DNA from: Candidatus Anaerofilum excrementigallinarum
GTDB lineage: Bacteria; Bacillota; Clostridia; Oscillospirales; Ruminococcaceae
Assembly (NCBI GenBank): GCA_019115305.1
Contig: DXDW01000028.1
Span: forward strand, 1-35,890
DNA length: 35,890 nt
Reading direction: 5' to 3'
This document shows, piece after piece, positions 1-9,279 of the stretch. Under the pieces are notes generated by a model. That model saw only the letters and a program-made list of their open reading frames with translations, ran no database searches and had not been told where the DNA came from. Within the stretch, counting starts at the first letter, position 1. Each line of letters starts with the position of its first letter. A program made the position numbers and the translations under genes.

Positions 1-933
1 ATGATCTCTATTTATCAGTCCGACGATGGCCGTGTGACCGAAATCGACAGCATCCAGCCCGGCAGCTGGATTCATCTGTGTGAGCCCGAAGAGGCCGAGA
101 TCAACCGGGTGTGCGACGAGCTGGGCGTGGACCACGACTTTGTCCGGGCCGCCCTGGACGAAGAGGAACGCAGCCGCATCGAGGTGGAGGACGGCGTCAC
201 CTTGATCCTGGTGGATACCCCCACCGTGGAGGCCGAGGGCCGCAGCTTTGTCTATTCCACCATTCCTTTCGGCATTGTGCTGGCCAAGGACAACATCATC
301 ACCGTCTGCCTCAAGGAGACTTCGCTGCCCCGTGCCTTTTCCGAGGGTCTGGTCAAGGGCTTTTCCACCAAAAAGCGCAACCGCATGACTTTGCAGATGC
401 TCTACCGCAACGCCACTTTGTTCCTGTTCTACCTGCGCCAGGTGGACAAGGCCAGCAGCCGTGTGGAAAACGAGCTGCACATCTCCATGAAAAACAAGGA
501 GCTCATCCAGATGCTGGGCCTGGAAAAGAGTCTGGTTTACTTCTCCACCAGCCTGAAAGGCAACGAGCTGGTGCTGGAAAAGCTGCTGCGGATGGATTTC
601 GTCAAGGATTATCCCGACGACACCGAGCTGCTGGAGGACGTGATCGTGGAAAACAAGCAGGCCATCGAGATGAGCAACATCTACCGGGACATTCTCAGCG
701 GCACCATGGATGCCTTTGCCTCGGTGATCTCCAACAACCTGAACATCGTCATGAAGCTGCTGGCTTCCCTCACCATTATCCTCACGGTGCCCACCATTGT
801 GTTCGGCCTGTGGGGCACCAACGTGCCGGTTCCCTTCGAGAGCAACCCCTTCGGATTCTGGATCATTCTGGGTCTGGCAGCTCTGCTCACCGGTGCTTCG
901 GTACTGTTTATGCAGCGGAAAAAATGGCTTTGA
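1..933 (+). CDS. corA: CorA-family divalent cation (Mg2+/Co2+) transporter
   Basis: 310 aa ORF from ATG at base 1; C-terminal two-TM region with a GTN variant of the CorA GMN motif (VFGLWGTNVPVPFE) followed by a basic tail. Confidence 0.85.
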   Translation: MISIYQSDDGRVTEIDSIQPGSWIHLCEPEEAEINRVCDELGVDHDFVRAALDEEERSRIEVEDGVTLILVDTPTVEAEGRSFVYSTIPFGIVLAKDNIITVCLKETSLPRAFSEGLVKGFSTKKRNRMTLQMLYRNATLFLFYLRQVDKASSRVENELHISMKNKELIQMLGLEKSLVYFSTSLKGNELVLEKLLRMDFVKDYPDDTELLEDVIVENKQAIEMSNIYRDILSGTMDAFASVISNNLNIVMKLLASLTIILTVPTIVFGLWGTNVPVPFESNPFGFWIILGLAALLTGASVLFMQRKKWL

Positions 934-940
934 TACCCCA

Positions 941-988
941 AGCGGGTCCTGTTCTGCGCCCTTGGCGCAGAAGGGACCCGCTTTTTTT
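941..988 (+). terminator. Rho-independent terminator after corA
   Basis: AGCGGGTCC tg TTCTGCGCC ctt GGCGCAGAA g GGACCCGCT followed by a T-run. Confidence 0.9.
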
Positions 989-1179
989 GCAGCCCAATAA
1001 AAAAAGCGGCTTTTTCCCATTCTATTGCGGAAAATACCCCGGCGGGCCTTTGTGCAAAATGCTGCCAAACCCTGTTTGTCAAGGGGGTGATTTCCAATTT
1101 TTATGTAAGAATATTGTCAAAAATGTCATAAAGATAAAATTAAGGCAAACATTTTTTGGGAGTTTATCACAGAAAAGCC

Positions 1180-1210
1180 TTGAAAAAATATGAAAAAATG
1201 GTAGTATATT
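1180..1210 (+). promoter_or_regulatory. Candidate promoter of the glg operon
   Basis: AT-rich island with TTGAAA and TATATT/TATAAG-like -10 sequence upstream of glgB; spacing not ideal. Confidence 0.45.
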
Positions 1211-1293
1211 ATATAAGAATATCTTGAGGGGGTGCGGGGGGGAATCCGCCCGGTCCCGCGGGGCAGAGGGCTTTCCCGTCACCAGAAGGAGGA

Positions 1294-3372
1294 GTGCGCG
1301 CTTTGGCTAACAAGAGTAATTTCGATCTGGATTTTCCCATATATTTGTTCAAGCAGGGCACCAACTACGAAATGTATCGTTTTTTGGGCTCGCATCTGGA
1401 GACCCGCGACGGGGAGGCCGGCGCGGTGTTCCGCGTGTGGGCGCCCCGCGCCAAGGCTATGTCGGTGGTAGGCGACTTCAACAACTGGGTCCCCGGCGTC
1501 ACCCCCATGAAGCAGTTCAAGGACAGCGGCATCTGGGAGTGCTTTGTGCCCGGCATGGCTGAGTACGACATCTACAAATACTGTGTCACCACTCCTCAGG
1601 ACGAGCTGATCTTCAAAACCGACCCCTACGCGCTGCACACCGAGACCCGCCCCTCCAACTGCGGCAAGGTGTACCAGCTGGAAGGCTACCAGTGGAAGGA
1701 CGCCGCCTGGCGGGAAAAGGTAGCCCAGACCGATGTGGTCAACAGTCCCATGAACATCTACGAGATGCATGCCGGCAGCTGGCGCACCTACCCCGACGGC
1801 AACCCCTTCGGCTATAAAGAGCTGGCGGACGAGCTGCTGCCCTACATCAAGGAGATGGGCTACACCCACATCGAGCTGATGCCCCTCACCGAGTATCCCT
1901 TTGACGGCAGCTGGGGCTATCAGGTAACCGGTTATTTCGCCCCCACCAGCCGCTACGGCTCCCCCAAGGATCTGATGTATTTCGTCGACCGCTGCCACCA
2001 GGCCGGCATCGGCGTTATCATGGACTGGGTCCCCGCCCATTTCCCCAAGGACCAGCACGGCCTGTACAAATTCGACGGCACCAACTGCTACGAGGACCAG
2101 AACCCCCTGCGGGCCGAGCACCGGGAATGGGGCACCATGGTCTTTGACTTCGGCCGTCCCGAGGTGCAGAGCTTTTTGATCTCCTCCGCCTTGTTCTGGC
2201 TGGAGGAATACCACATCGACGGTCTGCGGGTGGACGCTGTGGCCAGCATGCTCTATCTGGACTACAACCGCCAGGGAGGCGAGTGGCAGCCCAACATCCA
2301 CGGCGGCAACGAGAACCTGGAAGCCATCGATTTCCTGCGCAAGCTCAACACCGCTGTGTTTGCCCGGCATCCCCATGCTTTGATGATCGCCGAGGAATCC
2401 ACCGCCTGGCCCATGGTCACCCGGCCGGTGGATGACGGCGGCCTGGGCTTCAACTTCAAGTGGAATATGGGCTGGATGAACGATATGCTCAGCTATATGA
2501 GCACCGACCCCCTGTTCCGCGCCGGCAACCACAACAAGGTCACCTTCAGCTTCTTCTACGCTTTCAGCGAGAACTTCGTGCTGCCCATCAGCCACGACGA
2601 GGTGGTGCACGGCAAGTGCAGCCTCATCAACAAGATGCCCGGGGAGTACGACGATAAATTTGCCAATCTTCGCACCTTCTATGGATACATGATGGCCCAT
2701 CCGGGCAAAAAGCTGCTGTTCATGGGCCAGGAGTTCGCCCAGTTCAGCGAGTGGACCGAGGAGCACCAGCTGGACTGGCAGCTGCTCACCTACGACCGCC
2801 ATGCCCAGATGCAGCAGTATGTGCGAGATCTCAACCGCTTCTACCTGGACCACAACGAGTTCTGGCAGGTGGATTACAGCTGGGAGGGCTTCCAGTGGAT
2901 CGTCCCCGACGACAACCAGCAGAGCGTGGTCATCTTCCTGCGCAAAAACGCCCAGGGCAAGCAGATCCTGGTAGCCTGCAACTTCAACCCGGTGCTGCGG
3001 GAAAACTACAAGATCGGCGTGCCGGTGGCGGGCTGGTATAAGGAGGTCCTCTCCAGCGACGACGTCAAATACGGCGGCGGCGGTGTACATAACAAGACCC
3101 TGCGCAGCAAGAAGGGCCAGATGCACGGCTTTGAGCAGACCATCACTCTGACGCTGCCCCCCCTGAGCACCATCTACTTCGAGGTGCCCGAGGAAAAGCC
3201 CGTCAAAAAGCCCGCCGCAAAAGCGGACAAGGCGCCCAAGGCCACAAAGGCCGCCAAACCCCGGACCGCAAAGGCGGCCAAGACCGAAAAGACAGCCAAA
3301 ACCGAAAAGGCCCCCTCCAAGGCGGCCAAAAAGCCCGCCAAAGGGGCTTCTACCAAGGCAAAGGCGAAGTAA
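1294..3372 (+). CDS. glgB: 1,4-alpha-glucan branching enzyme (GH13) with Lys/Ala-rich C-terminal tail
   Basis: CBM48-like N-term (AVFRVWAPRAKAMSVVGDFNNW), GH13 motifs (DWVPAHFPKD, GLRVDAVASMLYLDY, MIAEEST, PISHDEVVHGK). ORF opens at GTG 1294; TTG at 1303 (MANKSNF) has better spacing from AGGAGG. Confidence 0.95.
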   Translation: MRALANKSNFDLDFPIYLFKQGTNYEMYRFLGSHLETRDGEAGAVFRVWAPRAKAMSVVGDFNNWVPGVTPMKQFKDSGIWECFVPGMAEYDIYKYCVTTPQDELIFKTDPYALHTETRPSNCGKVYQLEGYQWKDAAWREKVAQTDVVNSPMNIYEMHAGSWRTYPDGNPFGYKELADELLPYIKEMGYTHIELMPLTEYPFDGSWGYQVTGYFAPTSRYGSPKDLMYFVDRCHQAGIGVIMDWVPAHFPKDQHGLYKFDGTNCYEDQNPLRAEHREWGTMVFDFGRPEVQSFLISSALFWLEEYHIDGLRVDAVASMLYLDYNRQGGEWQPNIHGGNENLEAIDFLRKLNTAVFARHPHALMIAEESTAWPMVTRPVDDGGLGFNFKWNMGWMNDMLSYMSTDPLFRAGNHNKVTFSFFYAFSENFVLPISHDEVVHGKCSLINKMPGEYDDKFANLRTFYGYMMAHPGKKLLFMGQEFAQFSEWTEEHQLDWQLLTYDRHAQMQQYVRDLNRFYLDHNEFWQVDYSWEGFQWIVPDDNQQSVVIFLRKNAQGKQILVACNFNPVLRENYKIGVPVAGWYKEVLSSDDVKYGGGGVHNKTLRSKKGQMHGFEQTITLTLPPLSTIYFEVPEEKPVKKPAAKADKAPKATKAAKPRTAKAAKTEKTAKTEKAPSKAAKKPAKGASTKAKAK

Positions 3373-3433
3373 TCTTCGCTTGCAAGATACATTATCATTT
3401 GCGCCCAAAAGGCGCTGATAAGGGGAGAAATTT

Positions 3434-4648
3434 ATGAAAGAATGTATTGCTATGCTGCTGGCCGGCGGTCAGGGCTCGCGTCTGTACGCACTGACCCAAC
3501 GGCTGGCAAAACCCGCGGTGCCTTTCGGCGGAAAGTATCGCATCATCGATTTCCCGCTGTCCAACTGCGTGAACTCCGGGATTGATACGGTGGGTATCCT
3601 CACCCAGTATCAGCCCCTGGTCCTCAACGAGTACATCGGCAACGGCCAGCCCTGGGACCTGGACCGGCTGTACGGCGGTGTACACGTGCTGCCCCCTTAT
3701 CAGACGGCCACCGGCTCGGACTGGTACAAGGGTACCGCCAACGCCATCTACCAGAACATCAACTTCATCGAGCGCTATGAGCCCGAGTATGTGGTGATCC
3801 TGTCCGGCGACCACATCTACAAGATGGATTACAGCAAGATGCTGGAGTTCCACAAGGCCCACAACGCCGACTGCACCATCGCTGTTATGGAAGTGCCCTG
3901 GGAGGAGGCCAGCCGCTTCGGCATCATGACCGCCGACGAGGAAGGCACCATCACCCGCTTCCAGGAGAAACCCAAGAATCCCGAGTCCAACCTGGCCTCC
4001 ATGGGTATCTACATCTTCACCTGGACCAAGCTGCGCAAATACCTGGCCGAGGACGAGGCCGATCCCGCCTCCGACAACGATTTCGGCAAAAACATCATCC
4101 CCAACATGCTGGCGGCCAACGAGCACATGGTGGCCTATCCCTTCGAGGGCTACTGGAAAGACGTGGGCACCATCGACAGCCTGTGGGAAGCCAACATGGA
4201 CCTGCTGGACCCCAACGTGGCCCTCAACGTGGGCGACGACGACTGGCGCATCTACAGCCGTAACTCCGGTATGCCCGGCCACTACATCGGCACCGACGCC
4301 GACGTGCAGAACAGCATGATCACCGAAGGCTGCCAGGTACACGGCAAGGTGGAAAAGAGCGTGCTGTTTGCCGGCGTTAAGGTAGGCGCAGGGGCCGTGG
4401 TGGAGGAATCCATCGTCATGCCCGGCGCGGTCATCGAGGAAGGGGCCCATGTGTCCTACGCCATCGTGGCCGAAAACGTGGTCGTGAAGAAGGACGCCGT
4501 GGTAGGCTGCACCAAGGAGCAGGCCGAAGAGCCCGACAAGTGGGGCATCGCGGTAATCGGCGAAGGCGTCACCATCGGCGTGGGCGCCAAGGTAGGCCCC
4601 AAGGCAATGGTGGTCAAAAATGTGGAGGATGGTGACAACCAATGGTAA
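3434..4648 (+). CDS. glgC: Glucose-1-phosphate adenylyltransferase, catalytic subunit
   Basis: [33 protein letters not shown] nucleotidyltransferase signature; left-handed beta-helix C-term. Confidence 0.97.
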   Translation: MKECIAMLLAGGQGSRLYALTQRLAKPAVPFGGKYRIIDFPLSNCVNSGIDTVGILTQYQPLVLNEYIGNGQPWDLDRLYGGVHVLPPYQTATGSDWYKGTANAIYQNINFIERYEPEYVVILSGDHIYKMDYSKMLEFHKAHNADCTIAVMEVPWEEASRFGIMTADEEGTITRFQEKPKNPESNLASMGIYIFTWTKLRKYLAEDEADPASDNDFGKNIIPNMLAANEHMVAYPFEGYWKDVGTIDSLWEANMDLLDPNVALNVGDDDWRIYSRNSGMPGHYIGTDADVQNSMITEGCQVHGKVEKSVLFAGVKVGAGAVVEESIVMPGAVIEEGAHVSYAIVAENVVVKKDAVVGCTKEQAEEPDKWGIAVIGEGVTIGVGAKVGPKAMVVKNVEDGDNQW

Positions 4649-5766
4649 ATGTGAATGCTAATGCGCTGGGGATTATCTTCCCCAACTCCTACGATAACCT
4701 GGTTCCCGAGCTGGTGCAGAAGCGCACCATGGCCAGCGTGCCCTTTGCCAGCCGCTACCGCATGATCGACTTCACCCTGTCGGCCATGGTCAACGCCGGC
4801 ATCGACAACGTGACCGTTGTCACCCGTGAGAACTACTACTCTCTGATGGACCATCTGGGCAGCGGCCGTGAGTGGGATCTGGCCCGCAAGCGCGGCGGCC
4901 TGACCATCATTCCTCCCTATGCCCAGGCCCGCAACAAGCTGTATCATGGCCGTGTGGAGGCCCTGAGCGGCATCGTGGGCATGCTGGAAAAGCAGAAGGA
5001 AAAATACGTTATCATCAGCGACTGCAACGTGGCCTGCAGCTTTGACTACGCCGCCTTCATCGACGCCCATGTGGCTTCCGGCGCCGATGTCAGCATGGTC
5101 TACGAGCGCACTGTGATCCCCGAGGCTGCCAAGGCCGACAACTACACCCTCACCGTGGACGAGGACGGCCGGGTCACCGAGATCCTCACCAACGACTACC
5201 GCAACGGCGTGCAGAACCTGTCCATGAACATCTACATCATGGAGCGGGAGACTCTGGTCACCATGGTCAAGGACGCCATGGTCCGCAACCTGGTCTACTT
5301 CGAGCGGGACATCCTGGCCCGCAACCTGCAGCTGCTGCATGTGCAGGGCTATGAGTACGAAGGCTACCGGGCCCGCATCAGCGACCTGAAGAGCTATTTC
5401 GACGAGAACATGCGTCTGCTGGACCCCGCCAACTTGGCCCAGCTGTTTGTGGAGAAGCGCCCCGTCTACACCAAGATCCGTGACGACGCCCCCACCTGCT
5501 ACATGGCCGGCAGCAGCGTGAAGAACTCTCTGGTTGCCGACGGCTGCGTGCTGGAAGGCGAAGTGGAAAACTGCGTGCTGTTCCGCGGCGTTAAGATCGC
5601 CGCCGGCGCCAAGGTGAAGAACTGCGTGCTCATGCAGGACACCGTGGTGGAAGCCGGCGCCGAGCTGGACCATGTGGTCACCGACAAGAACGTGACCATC
5701 ACCGAGGGCAAAAAACTCACCAGCGACAGCTTCCCGGTATACGTGGGCAAGGGCCACAAGGTATAA
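4642..5766 (+). CDS. glgD: GlgD-type glucose-1-phosphate adenylyltransferase paralog
   Basis: Homologous to GlgC ([23 protein letters not shown]) but lacks the GGxGxRL loop; overlaps the glgC stop by 7 nt (ATGGTAA). Confidence 0.93.
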   Translation: MVNVNANALGIIFPNSYDNLVPELVQKRTMASVPFASRYRMIDFTLSAMVNAGIDNVTVVTRENYYSLMDHLGSGREWDLARKRGGLTIIPPYAQARNKLYHGRVEALSGIVGMLEKQKEKYVIISDCNVACSFDYAAFIDAHVASGADVSMVYERTVIPEAAKADNYTLTVDEDGRVTEILTNDYRNGVQNLSMNIYIMERETLVTMVKDAMVRNLVYFERDILARNLQLLHVQGYEYEGYRARISDLKSYFDENMRLLDPANLAQLFVEKRPVYTKIRDDAPTCYMAGSSVKNSLVADGCVLEGEVENCVLFRGVKIAAGAKVKNCVLMQDTVVEAGAELDHVVTDKNVTITEGKKLTSDSFPVYVGKGHKV

Positions 5767-5778
5767 CCAGGTCGTTTA

Positions 5779-5810
5779 CCAAAGGGTGGGGGACCGCAAG
5801 GACCCCCGCC
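5779..5810 (+). other. Intercistronic GC hairpin between glgD and glgA
   Basis: GGGTGGGGG..CC GCAA GG..CCCCCGCCC: stem with GNRA-type tetraloop and no T-run. Confidence 0.6.
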
Positions 5811-5841
5811 CTCTGCCCCCTTGGGGAATAAGGAGAAACAT

Positions 5842-7266
5842 ATGAAAGTTTTGTATTGCGCAAGCGAGGTTAAGCCCTTCGCCGCCTCGGGCGGTCTGGG
5901 CGACGTAGCTGGCAGCCTTCCCGTGGAACTGGTCAAGGCCGGGGTGGAGTGCCGGGTAGTGATGCCCCTGTACGGCGACATCAAGGAGGAACTGCGCAGT
6001 CAGTTCACCTACCTCACCAACTTCACCGTTCCCGTGGGCTGGCGCAACCAGTATTGCGGCCTGTTTGAGTACGAGTACAAGGGAGTGAAGTTCTACTTCC
6101 TGGACAACGAGTACTACTTCAAGCGGGGCGGCCTGTATGGCTTCTACGACGACGGCGAGCGCTTTGCCTTCTTCAGCCGCGCCATTCTGGAAATGCTGTT
6201 CTACACCGAGTTTGCCCCCAACGTCATCCATACCAACGACTGGCAGACCGCCCTGGTGCCGGTGTACCTCAACCTGTATTACCGGCATCTGGAGAAGTTC
6301 TCCAGCATCAAGACCATCTTTACCATCCACAACATCCAGTACCAGGGCAAATACGGCCTGGAGATCCTGGAGGACACCTGCGGCATCGGCGCCCGGGACG
6401 CCCACATTGTGGAGTACGACGGCTGCACCAACTTTATGAAGGGCGCCATCGAGATGGCCGACCGCATCTCCACCGTGAGCCCCAGCTATGCCGGCGAGAT
6501 CCTGGACCCCTGGTTCAGCCATGGTCTGGACGATCTGCTGCGGCAGAAACAGTACAAGCTGTGCGGCATCCTCAACGGCATCGACGTGGAGAGCTACAAC
6601 CCCGAAACCGACCCCAACATGGCCGCCCACTTCAACGCCGACACGGTGGAGCAGGGCAAAGCGGCCTGTAAAAAGGAACTGCAGGAGATCTTTGGCCTGG
6701 AGCAGGACGGCAGCCCCGTCATGGCCATGGTCACCCGTCTGGTAGCCCACAAGGGCGTGGACCTGGTCCGCGCCGTGGCCGAAAACATTCTGGCCGAGGG
6801 CATCCAGCTGGTGATTCTGGGCACCGGCGAGTACGCCTACGAGAGCTTCTTCAACGAGCTGGCGGCCCGGCATCCCGGCCGCTGCGGCGTGCGCATCGCC
6901 TTTGTGCCTTCGCTGGCCAGCAAGATCTACGCCGGCGCCGACATCTTCCTGATGCCCTCCAAGTCGGAGCCCTGCGGCCTGGCCCAGATGATCTCTCTGC
7001 GCTACGGCACCATTCCCATTGTGCGGGAGACCGGCGGTCTGCGGGATTCCATCCAGGATTCCGGCGACGGCAAGGGCAATGGCTTCACCTTCCGCAGCTA
7101 CAACGCCCACGACATGCTGCACACCTGCTGGCGTGCCAAGGAAGGTTACCAGAACCACGAGGGCTGGATGCAGCTGGTTCGCCGGGCCATGGCCTGCGAT
7201 TTCAGCTGGAAAGCCAGCGCTGCCAAGCATGTGGAGATGTACGACCAGGTTTGCCAGCTGTGGTAA
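5842..7266 (+). CDS. glgA: Glycogen synthase (GT5)
   Basis: MKVLYCASEVKPFAASGGLGDVAGSLP N-terminus; FLMPSKSEPCGLAQM; SD AAGGAG upstream of ATG 5842. Confidence 0.97.
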   Translation: MKVLYCASEVKPFAASGGLGDVAGSLPVELVKAGVECRVVMPLYGDIKEELRSQFTYLTNFTVPVGWRNQYCGLFEYEYKGVKFYFLDNEYYFKRGGLYGFYDDGERFAFFSRAILEMLFYTEFAPNVIHTNDWQTALVPVYLNLYYRHLEKFSSIKTIFTIHNIQYQGKYGLEILEDTCGIGARDAHIVEYDGCTNFMKGAIEMADRISTVSPSYAGEILDPWFSHGLDDLLRQKQYKLCGILNGIDVESYNPETDPNMAAHFNADTVEQGKAACKKELQEIFGLEQDGSPVMAMVTRLVAHKGVDLVRAVAENILAEGIQLVILGTGEYAYESFFNELAARHPGRCGVRIAFVPSLASKIYAGADIFLMPSKSEPCGLAQMISLRYGTIPIVRETGGLRDSIQDSGDGKGNGFTFRSYNAHDMLHTCWRAKEGYQNHEGWMQLVRRAMACDFSWKASAAKHVEMYDQVCQLW

Positions 7267-7296
7267 GCAAAGGCCAGTCTTTTCAATGCCTGTCCG

Positions 7297-7335
7297 GGGC
7301 GGCGGAGCCAAAGGGCTTCGCCGCCCTGTTTTTTT
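7297..7335 (+). terminator. Rho-independent terminator of the glg operon
   Basis: GGGCGGCGGAGCC aaag GGCTTCGCCGCCC then TGTTTTTTT. Confidence 0.9.
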
Positions 7336-7350
7336 CGGCTTTTTGCCGCC

Positions 7351-7379
7351 TTGACCTGGGGCCGGGGCGGGGGTATAAT
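7351..7379 (+). promoter_or_regulatory. sigma-A-type promoter for ilvD
   Basis: TTGACC - 17 nt - TATAAT. Confidence 0.85.
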
Positions 7380-7481
7380 GGGAACAACATACCGCGGCCG
7401 TCCCCCTGTCCAGGGCGCCGGCTGCCAGGGCGGGTATGGCCCGCCGGGCGCCGCCGCGCGGAGGTCTGGTTCGGCGTTTGA

Positions 7482-7513
7482 GCCGGTGTGCAGCAGCATA
7501 CCGGCGCTTTTTT
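7482..7513 (+). terminator. Leader terminator (putative attenuator) upstream of ilvD
   Basis: GCCGGTGTGC agca GCATACCGGC gc TTTTTT located between the promoter and the ilvD start. Confidence 0.75.
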
Positions 7514-7554
7514 GTATCCGGGGGACATACGCGACAAAGAAAAGAGGGGTAATT

Positions 7555-9222
7555 ATGAATCTGAGAAGCGACATGGTGAAAAAGGGGCCGGAGCGCGCCC
7601 CCAACCGCAGCCTGTTTTACGCCCTGGGCTACACCAAAGAGGAGCTGGAGCGCCCGCTGATCGGTGTGGTGAGCGCATACAGCGAGATCGTGCCCGGTCA
7701 CCAGCATCTGAAACAGCTGGCCGAGGCCGTGATGGCCGGTGTCCGCATGGCCGGCGGCACCCCCATTCTGGTTCCCTCCATCGGTGTCTGCGACGGCATC
7801 GCCATGGGTCATCTGGGCATGAAATACTCTTTGCCCAGCCGGGAACTCATCTGCGACAGCGTAGAGACCATGGCTCTGGCCCACGGCTTTGACGGCCTGG
7901 TGCTGGTCCCCAACTGCGACAAGATCGTGCCCGGCATGGTCATGGCTGCCCTGCGGCTCAACATCCCCTCCATCGTCTGTTCCGGCGGCCCCATGCTGGC
8001 CGGCCGGGTAGGGGGCCAGAGCGCCACCCTGTCCAAGATGTTCGAGGCTGTGGGCAGCTACAAGGCCGGCATGATGGACGAGGAGCAGCTGCTGGAATTT
8101 GAGCAGAACACCTGCCCCGGCTGCGGCAGCTGCGCCGGCATGTACACCGCCAACAGCATGAACTGCCTGTGCGAGGCCGTGGGCATCGCCCTGCCCGGCA
8201 ACGGCACCATTCCCGCCGTCTACTCCGCCCGCACCCAGCTGGCCAAGCACGCCGGCATGCAGGTGATGGAGCTGGTGGAAAAGGACATCAAGCCCCGGGA
8301 CATCCTGACTTTGCCCGCCTTCCGCAACGCCCTGGCCACCGATATGGCCCTGGGCTGCAGCACCAACACCGTGCTGCATCTGCTGGCTCTGGCCAGCGAA
8401 GCCGGTGTGGAGATCGACCTGAACACCATCAACGAGATCAGCAGCAAGGTGCCCAACCTCTGCCACCTGGCCCCCGCCGGTCCCACCCATATGCAGGATC
8501 TCTACGCCGCCGGCGGCGTCCAGGCCGTTATGGCCCAGCTGGCCCAGGCGGGCTATCTGGACACCAGCCTGCCCACCGTCACCGGCAAGACCTTGGCCGA
8601 AAACCTGGCCGGCGCCGTCAACAAGAATCCCGAGGCCATCCGGCCCCTGGACAACCCCTACTCTGCCACCGGCGGTCTGGCGGTGCTGTTCGGCAACATC
8701 GCCCGCAACGGCTGCGTGGTCAAGCGCAGCGCCGTGGCTCCCGAAATGCTCACCCACACCGGCCCCGCCCGCTGCTTTGACAGCGAGGAGCAGGCCATCG
8801 ACGCCATCTACAACGGCCGCATCAACCCCGGCGACGTGGTGGTCATCCGCTACGAAGGCCCCAAGGGCGGCCCCGGCATGCGGGAGATGCTCAACCCCAC
8901 CAGCGCTCTGGCCGGCATGAAGCTGGACAAGACGGTGGCCCTCATCACCGACGGCCGGTTCTCGGGCGCTTCCCGGGGCGCTTCCATCGGCCATGTGAGC
9001 CCCGAAGCTGCCGCCGGCGGCGAGATCGCCCTGATCCAGGAGGGTGACTCCATCACCATCGACATCCCCAACTACTCCATCCACCTGAATGTGTCGGATG
9101 AGGAGCTGGAAGCCCGGCGCAAGACCTTCGTGCCTCCGGTGCGTCCCGCTGTGTCCGGCTGGCTGGCCCGGTACGCCCGGCTGGTCACCAGCGCCAACAC
9201 CGGCGCTGTGCTGGAAAAATAA
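7555..9222 (+). CDS. ilvD: Dihydroxy-acid dehydratase
   Basis: [77 protein letters not shown]. Confidence 0.97.
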   Translation: MNLRSDMVKKGPERAPNRSLFYALGYTKEELERPLIGVVSAYSEIVPGHQHLKQLAEAVMAGVRMAGGTPILVPSIGVCDGIAMGHLGMKYSLPSRELICDSVETMALAHGFDGLVLVPNCDKIVPGMVMAALRLNIPSIVCSGGPMLAGRVGGQSATLSKMFEAVGSYKAGMMDEEQLLEFEQNTCPGCGSCAGMYTANSMNCLCEAVGIALPGNGTIPAVYSARTQLAKHAGMQVMELVEKDIKPRDILTLPAFRNALATDMALGCSTNTVLHLLALASEAGVEIDLNTINEISSKVPNLCHLAPAGPTHMQDLYAAGGVQAVMAQLAQAGYLDTSLPTVTGKTLAENLAGAVNKNPEAIRPLDNPYSATGGLAVLFGNIARNGCVVKRSAVAPEMLTHTGPARCFDSEEQAIDAIYNGRINPGDVVVIRYEGPKGGPGMREMLNPTSALAGMKLDKTVALITDGRFSGASRGASIGHVSPEAAAGGEIALIQEGDSITIDIPNYSIHLNVSDEELEARRKTFVPPVRPAVSGWLARYARLVTSANTGAVLEK

Positions 9223-9246
9223 AACTTCCGGCCTGCATAAACAAAG

Positions 9247-9279
9247 ACCGCCTTTGCACTGCGCAAAGGCGGTTTTTTA
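9247..9279 (+). terminator. Terminator after ilvD, possibly shared with the convergent TetR gene
   Basis: ACCGCCTTTGC act GCGCAAAGGCGGT TTTTT. Confidence 0.85.

Noticed and set aside
994-1010. Shared CCCAATAAAAA motif near 994, 20544 and 33420 as a new element
   Set aside because: Two of the three cases are the tail of U-tracts of minus-strand or bidirectional terminators; likely coincidence or composition, not enough for a separate claim.
7385-7515. T-box riboswitch upstream of ilvD
   Set aside because: ACCGCGG occurs near the 5' end, but the AGGGTGGNACCGCG T-box and specifier architecture are missing and the position is wrong.
7436-7552. 38-codon ORF in the ilvD leader ([18 protein letters not shown]...) as a leader peptide
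   Set aside because: No clear SD, no run of Ile/Leu/Val codons, Arg/Ala/Gly-rich as expected from random GC-rich sequence. The attenuator idea does not depend on it.
7351-7554. N-terminal extension of IlvD as given by the 623 aa ORF
   Set aside because: Includes promoter and terminator sequence; the conserved IlvD start is [11 protein letters not shown] at 7555 with a good SD.
5776-9084. 1102 aa minus-strand ORF (and similar ones at 1279-3408, 3395-4642, 4456-5757, 12026-14692)
   Set aside because: Antisense shadow ORFs over clear coding genes. Their His/Gly/Val/Leu-rich, domain-free translations arise from GC-rich codon bias.
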